Shown here: piece by piece, positions 61,891-64,000 of the stretch
Layout: every line of letters starts with the position of its first letter
Position numbering within the stretch: the first letter of the stretch is position 1
NCBI GenBank assembly: GCA_047404195.1
Contig: JBDOIU010000002.1
Span: 1-64,000 of the forward strand
Length of the DNA stretch: 64,000 bases
Origin: JAJRRL01 sp047404195
Lineage (GTDB): Bacteria > Pseudomonadota > Gammaproteobacteria > JAJRRL01
Reading direction: 5' to 3'
The notes under the pieces: model-generated
The model's database searches: none
What the model was told of the DNA's origin: nothing
Seen by the model: only the letters and a program-made list of their open reading frames with translations
Made by a program: the position numbers and the translations under genes

Positions 61891-62604
61891 TTAATCCGTT
61901 GGCCAGCCCATATTGCATTCAGAAAGTGTTTGGCAGGTGACAACGCCTGGCCCCTCAAAGCGATCAAATTGATATTGCTGCGAGCTGGACCAACCTTTCT
62001 TCAATTCTATTCTATGCCGGGTATGTTTGATGGTTTCACTATGGTAGACCCAAGCGCCTGCGCGTACATCTAATATTTCACCCTCACTGAGATGTGCTTC
62101 GTATGGATTGCCATAGCAGTAGACCCAAACACCACCGTCTCTTCCATATGCCTTTAATGTATCTTTTAAATGCATCGTCTGTGGTGGTAGAAGCTTTGGG
62201 GCTTTGACAGATTTCTCTGTTTCTATCTCGATATTGCTTGTGGCGAGCAGCATCTGATGTGCGCGTAGGAACACTTTGTCACCTTTATTGAGGGGAATAA
62301 AAGCAATGCTTCCGGGTACATGGCGGGAAAAGGCAGCCTTGCCGTGTCCAATCAGTGAGCAGAGATTCAGCGAGTGGCCATTGATATCACGCGTAAATTT
62401 TTCGGTGTTTTCAAATGGTCTGATTGATAATTGTCCCATACTCCATAGCAGTGTGTGTTGTTCAAAGAATACATGCAGTTTAGGTTCATCACATTGCTTG
62501 ATGTTCAGCGTCAGACTGGGTGTATTGCCGCCAGATATGATGTAGTCAATGTGCTCGACATTGCCCTTTGCCGCGCCAAGTGTGATGAGTTGTGGGTAAG
62601 GCAT
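61891..62604 (-). CDS. AIM24-family protein (TIGR00266-like)
   Basis: A 237-residue cytosolic protein of the AIM24/TIGR00266 group, a beta-rich fold of poorly known function; the yeast namesake affects mitochondrial inner-membrane organisation. Recognisable pieces are the duplicated strand pattern FSRHVPGSIAFIPLNKGDKVFLRAHQMLLATSNIE (split, about residues 88-125), the GVWVYCYGNPYEAHLSEGE repeat and the RFEGPGVVTCQT ending. The ribosome binding site is GGGAG. It lies 43 bases after the ornithine cyclodeaminase-like gene on the same strand, so they may be co-transcribed. Confidence 0.75.
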   Translation of the reverse strand: MPYPQLITLGAAKGNVEHIDYIISGGNTPSLTLNIKQCDEPKLHVFFEQHTLLWSMGQLSIRPFENTEKFTRDINGHSLNLCSLIGHGKAAFSRHVPGSIAFIPLNKGDKVFLRAHQMLLATSNIEIETEKSVKAPKLLPPQTMHLKDTLKAYGRDGGVWVYCYGNPYEAHLSEGEILDVRAGAWVYHSETIKHTRHRIELKKGWSSSQQYQFDRFEGPGVVTCQTLSECNMGWPTD

Positions 62605-62647
62605 ATGGTCTCCCAGGATAGCTTACTGAGCATATTTTAGCACAGCA

Positions 62648-63655
62648 CTACCTAAATAAACTATAGATATCCTTTACGCTGTCACACTGTGCGATAAATG
62701 CCTCGTCCCTTGTTGCAGTTTTTGTACAGGCATCATAGAGTACCTTACAAATACTGAAGTCTTGCAGAGCGCAGCCAACACTGTCAAACATGGTGATGCT
62801 GGATTGTGACAGTCGTGCGCTGTCAGCGCCTGTCATGACGTGATGTATTTCTTTCACGGTGTCGTGTGATTGTAGTTGCTGTATCTCACCTTCAACGATT
62901 GCCTGGGGTAGAAAGTCAGTTGTAATGCTGTCACACGCACTGAGTAATGACAGTGGGAACTCGGTTTTACCTGGGCAGTCACCACCGAGAGCATTGATGT
63001 GCAGTCCTGCATGAAGATCGGTTGGTTGTAAAATATGCTGTTGTTTTTTTGCAGCAGTGAGGGTGATCAGGCAGTCTGATTCTGCTGCAACCTGTTGTGC
63101 ACTGTTGGCAAATTTAATTTGTATGCCACGATCAACAAAGTGTTGCTGTAAGATTTGCATGGCTTCAGGGTCGATATCAAAGACAATAAAGTGATTACAA
63201 CCCAACAAAGAATGATGCGCCATGACTTGAAAAGCAGCTTGAGCACCACAACCGATGATGCCGACGGTGGTGATTTCCTTGTTGCCGCAATAAAGTGTGC
63301 CTATAGCTGCATTCACAGCAGTGCGGACGCCTGTGAGTATTGTCATGTCACAAAACATCAGTGGTCGTCCTGTTTCGCATTCAGCCCATAGCCCAGTGGC
63401 CATGATAGATGGATATCCTTTGCTTGGATTTGCGGGATGGCCATTTACAAATTTGCAGCAATAGAATGCGTCATCTGCAATTGGCATTTGCTCAAGGACA
63501 CCATTCGGCACATGATGCGCAATACGGGGTGATAGCTGAAATTCGTCCCAGCGCTGATAGTCGGCAATCATTTGCTGTAGAACAAGCTCATAAAAAGCCT
63601 TTTCACCTATGGTATGTATCATAGGCACTATATCTTTGGCATTGATGAAGTACAT
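62648..63655 (-). CDS. Ornithine cyclodeaminase/mu-crystallin family protein
   Basis: A 335-residue member of a family of NAD(P)-dependent enzymes acting on amino acids or imines: ornithine cyclodeaminase, alanine dehydrogenase, and enzymes of opine or siderophore precursor synthesis. The Rossmann nucleotide site is VGIIGCGAQAAFQV, followed by an acidic strand end (VFDIDPEAM) suggesting NAD(H). The substrate region has GLWAECETGRPLMFCDMTILTGVRTAV, with the conserved TGxRTAA-like turn, and HINALGGDCPGKTEF. The precise substrate cannot be told. AGAGAGAG precedes the ATG. First gene of a likely two-gene unit with the AIM24-like gene. Confidence 0.87.
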   Translation of the reverse strand: MYFINAKDIVPMIHTIGEKAFYELVLQQMIADYQRWDEFQLSPRIAHHVPNGVLEQMPIADDAFYCCKFVNGHPANPSKGYPSIMATGLWAECETGRPLMFCDMTILTGVRTAVNAAIGTLYCGNKEITTVGIIGCGAQAAFQVMAHHSLLGCNHFIVFDIDPEAMQILQQHFVDRGIQIKFANSAQQVAAESDCLITLTAAKKQQHILQPTDLHAGLHINALGGDCPGKTEFPLSLLSACDSITTDFLPQAIVEGEIQQLQSHDTVKEIHHVMTGADSARLSQSSITMFDSVGCALQDFSICKVLYDACTKTATRDEAFIAQCDSVKDIYSLFR

Positions 63656-63802
63656 AACACTCTCTCTTAGGATGATAACACATTGATTATAATGGGTAAT
63701 AAATATTTGTGCAGCATAGTGGCGTGTAGTGGTTGATATGCTCTAAAATCATGCTAAAATAAATCAAATATGCAACATTTATATGAATAAGGGTGGTTAA
63801 TA

Positions 63803-64000
63803 GTGTCTAAAAAGTTTATTCAATGTACAGCAAAAACATTTACAGAGCACACAGGTAGGCGGTGGTCAAAGCGTCATGAGCATATTGACTACACTGTTCG
63901 GCCTTATTTTAATCCAGAAGCAGGTTCTATGCACTGGCTGGCACAGAAAAAAATACTTGCTGGTACTGAGCTTGGCTGCTATGCCAGTGTTTCGCTTCCT
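63803..64000 (+). CDS. Hypothetical protein, N-terminal fragment
   Basis: An open frame of 66 codons runs off the right edge. It starts with GTG at 63803, the first start after an in-frame stop at 63788, with AAGGGTGG upstream. It opens MSKKFIQCTAKTF and contains RRWSKRHEHIDYTVRP. No signal peptide is visible and no family is recognised. Confidence 0.6.
   Translation, partial: MSKKFIQCTAKTFTEHTGRRWSKRHEHIDYTVRPYFNPEAGSMHWLAQKKILAGTELGCYASVSLP

Noticed and set aside
1..64000. tRNA, rRNA, CRISPR arrays, insertion sequences or integrase genes
   Set aside because: I looked for cloverleaf ends, regular direct repeats with spacers, transposase motifs and terminal inverted repeats and saw none. 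A dedicated scan could still find small RNA genes.

Overview
The window reads as a stretch of a gammaproteobacterial chromosome, close to the replication origin. The origin signals are a 3' mnmE fragment, a few DnaA-box-like 9-mers and four parS sites at the left edge. The class is suggested by the block rsmD - two M16 peptidases - ftsY - ftsE - ftsX with rpoH nearby, plus gyrB, glmS and a bo3-type oxidase operon. A host-associated lifestyle (Legionellales/Coxiella-like) is an inference from large uncharacterised proteins, a PARG-like membrane-anchored protein, a Com1/DsbA-like oxidoreductase and a PAS-LuxR regulator. I cannot name the species. No rRNA, tRNA, CRISPR array or insertion sequence was recognised.

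Layout. 1-1.7 kb: mnmE end, one small hypothetical gene, then a parS-bearing intergenic region. 1.7-10.8 kb: two tandem genes for very large paralogous proteins, the first broken by one extra T in a T8 run. 10.8-17.9 kb: glmS, a HAD-YvcK/CofD fusion, cytidine deaminase and an unknown 950-residue protein. 17.9-27.7 kb, minus strand: an MSHA-type pilus/secretion operon in the order mshI-J-K-L-M-N-E-G plus a novel secreted protein, with no pilin genes. 27.9-37.7 kb, divergent: twelve tandem paralogues of secreted cysteine-rich proteins (family A). 37.9-46.4 kb: gyrB, rsmD, M16 pair, ftsY-ftsE-ftsX. 46.5-50.7 kb: a probably frameshifted membrane protein gene, a PARG-like macrodomain protein and two small unknown genes. 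50.8-54.6 kb: cyoABCD. 54.8-59.7 kb: a second secreted family (family B, five members), dsbA-like and rpoH. 60.7-64 kb: PAS-LuxR regulator, AIM24-like protein, ornithine cyclodeaminase-like enzyme and the start of one further gene.

How it may work together. Two exported cysteine-rich families (A and B), a DsbA-like enzyme that could oxidise them, and a pilus-like export machine lie within 40 kb. The eight family A genes or gene groups with a recognisable promoter share a GTCTATA-T -10 element with C at -13 and no clear -35, resembling sigma-S promoters, and several end in their own terminator. The cluster may therefore be a growth-phase-controlled secretome. Family B is the most striking: four members have a signal peptidase site placing His at mature position 1 and share an internal W-H-F/Y motif, while the fifth lacks both histidines. 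This suggests a histidine-brace-like copper site, which is inference and untested.
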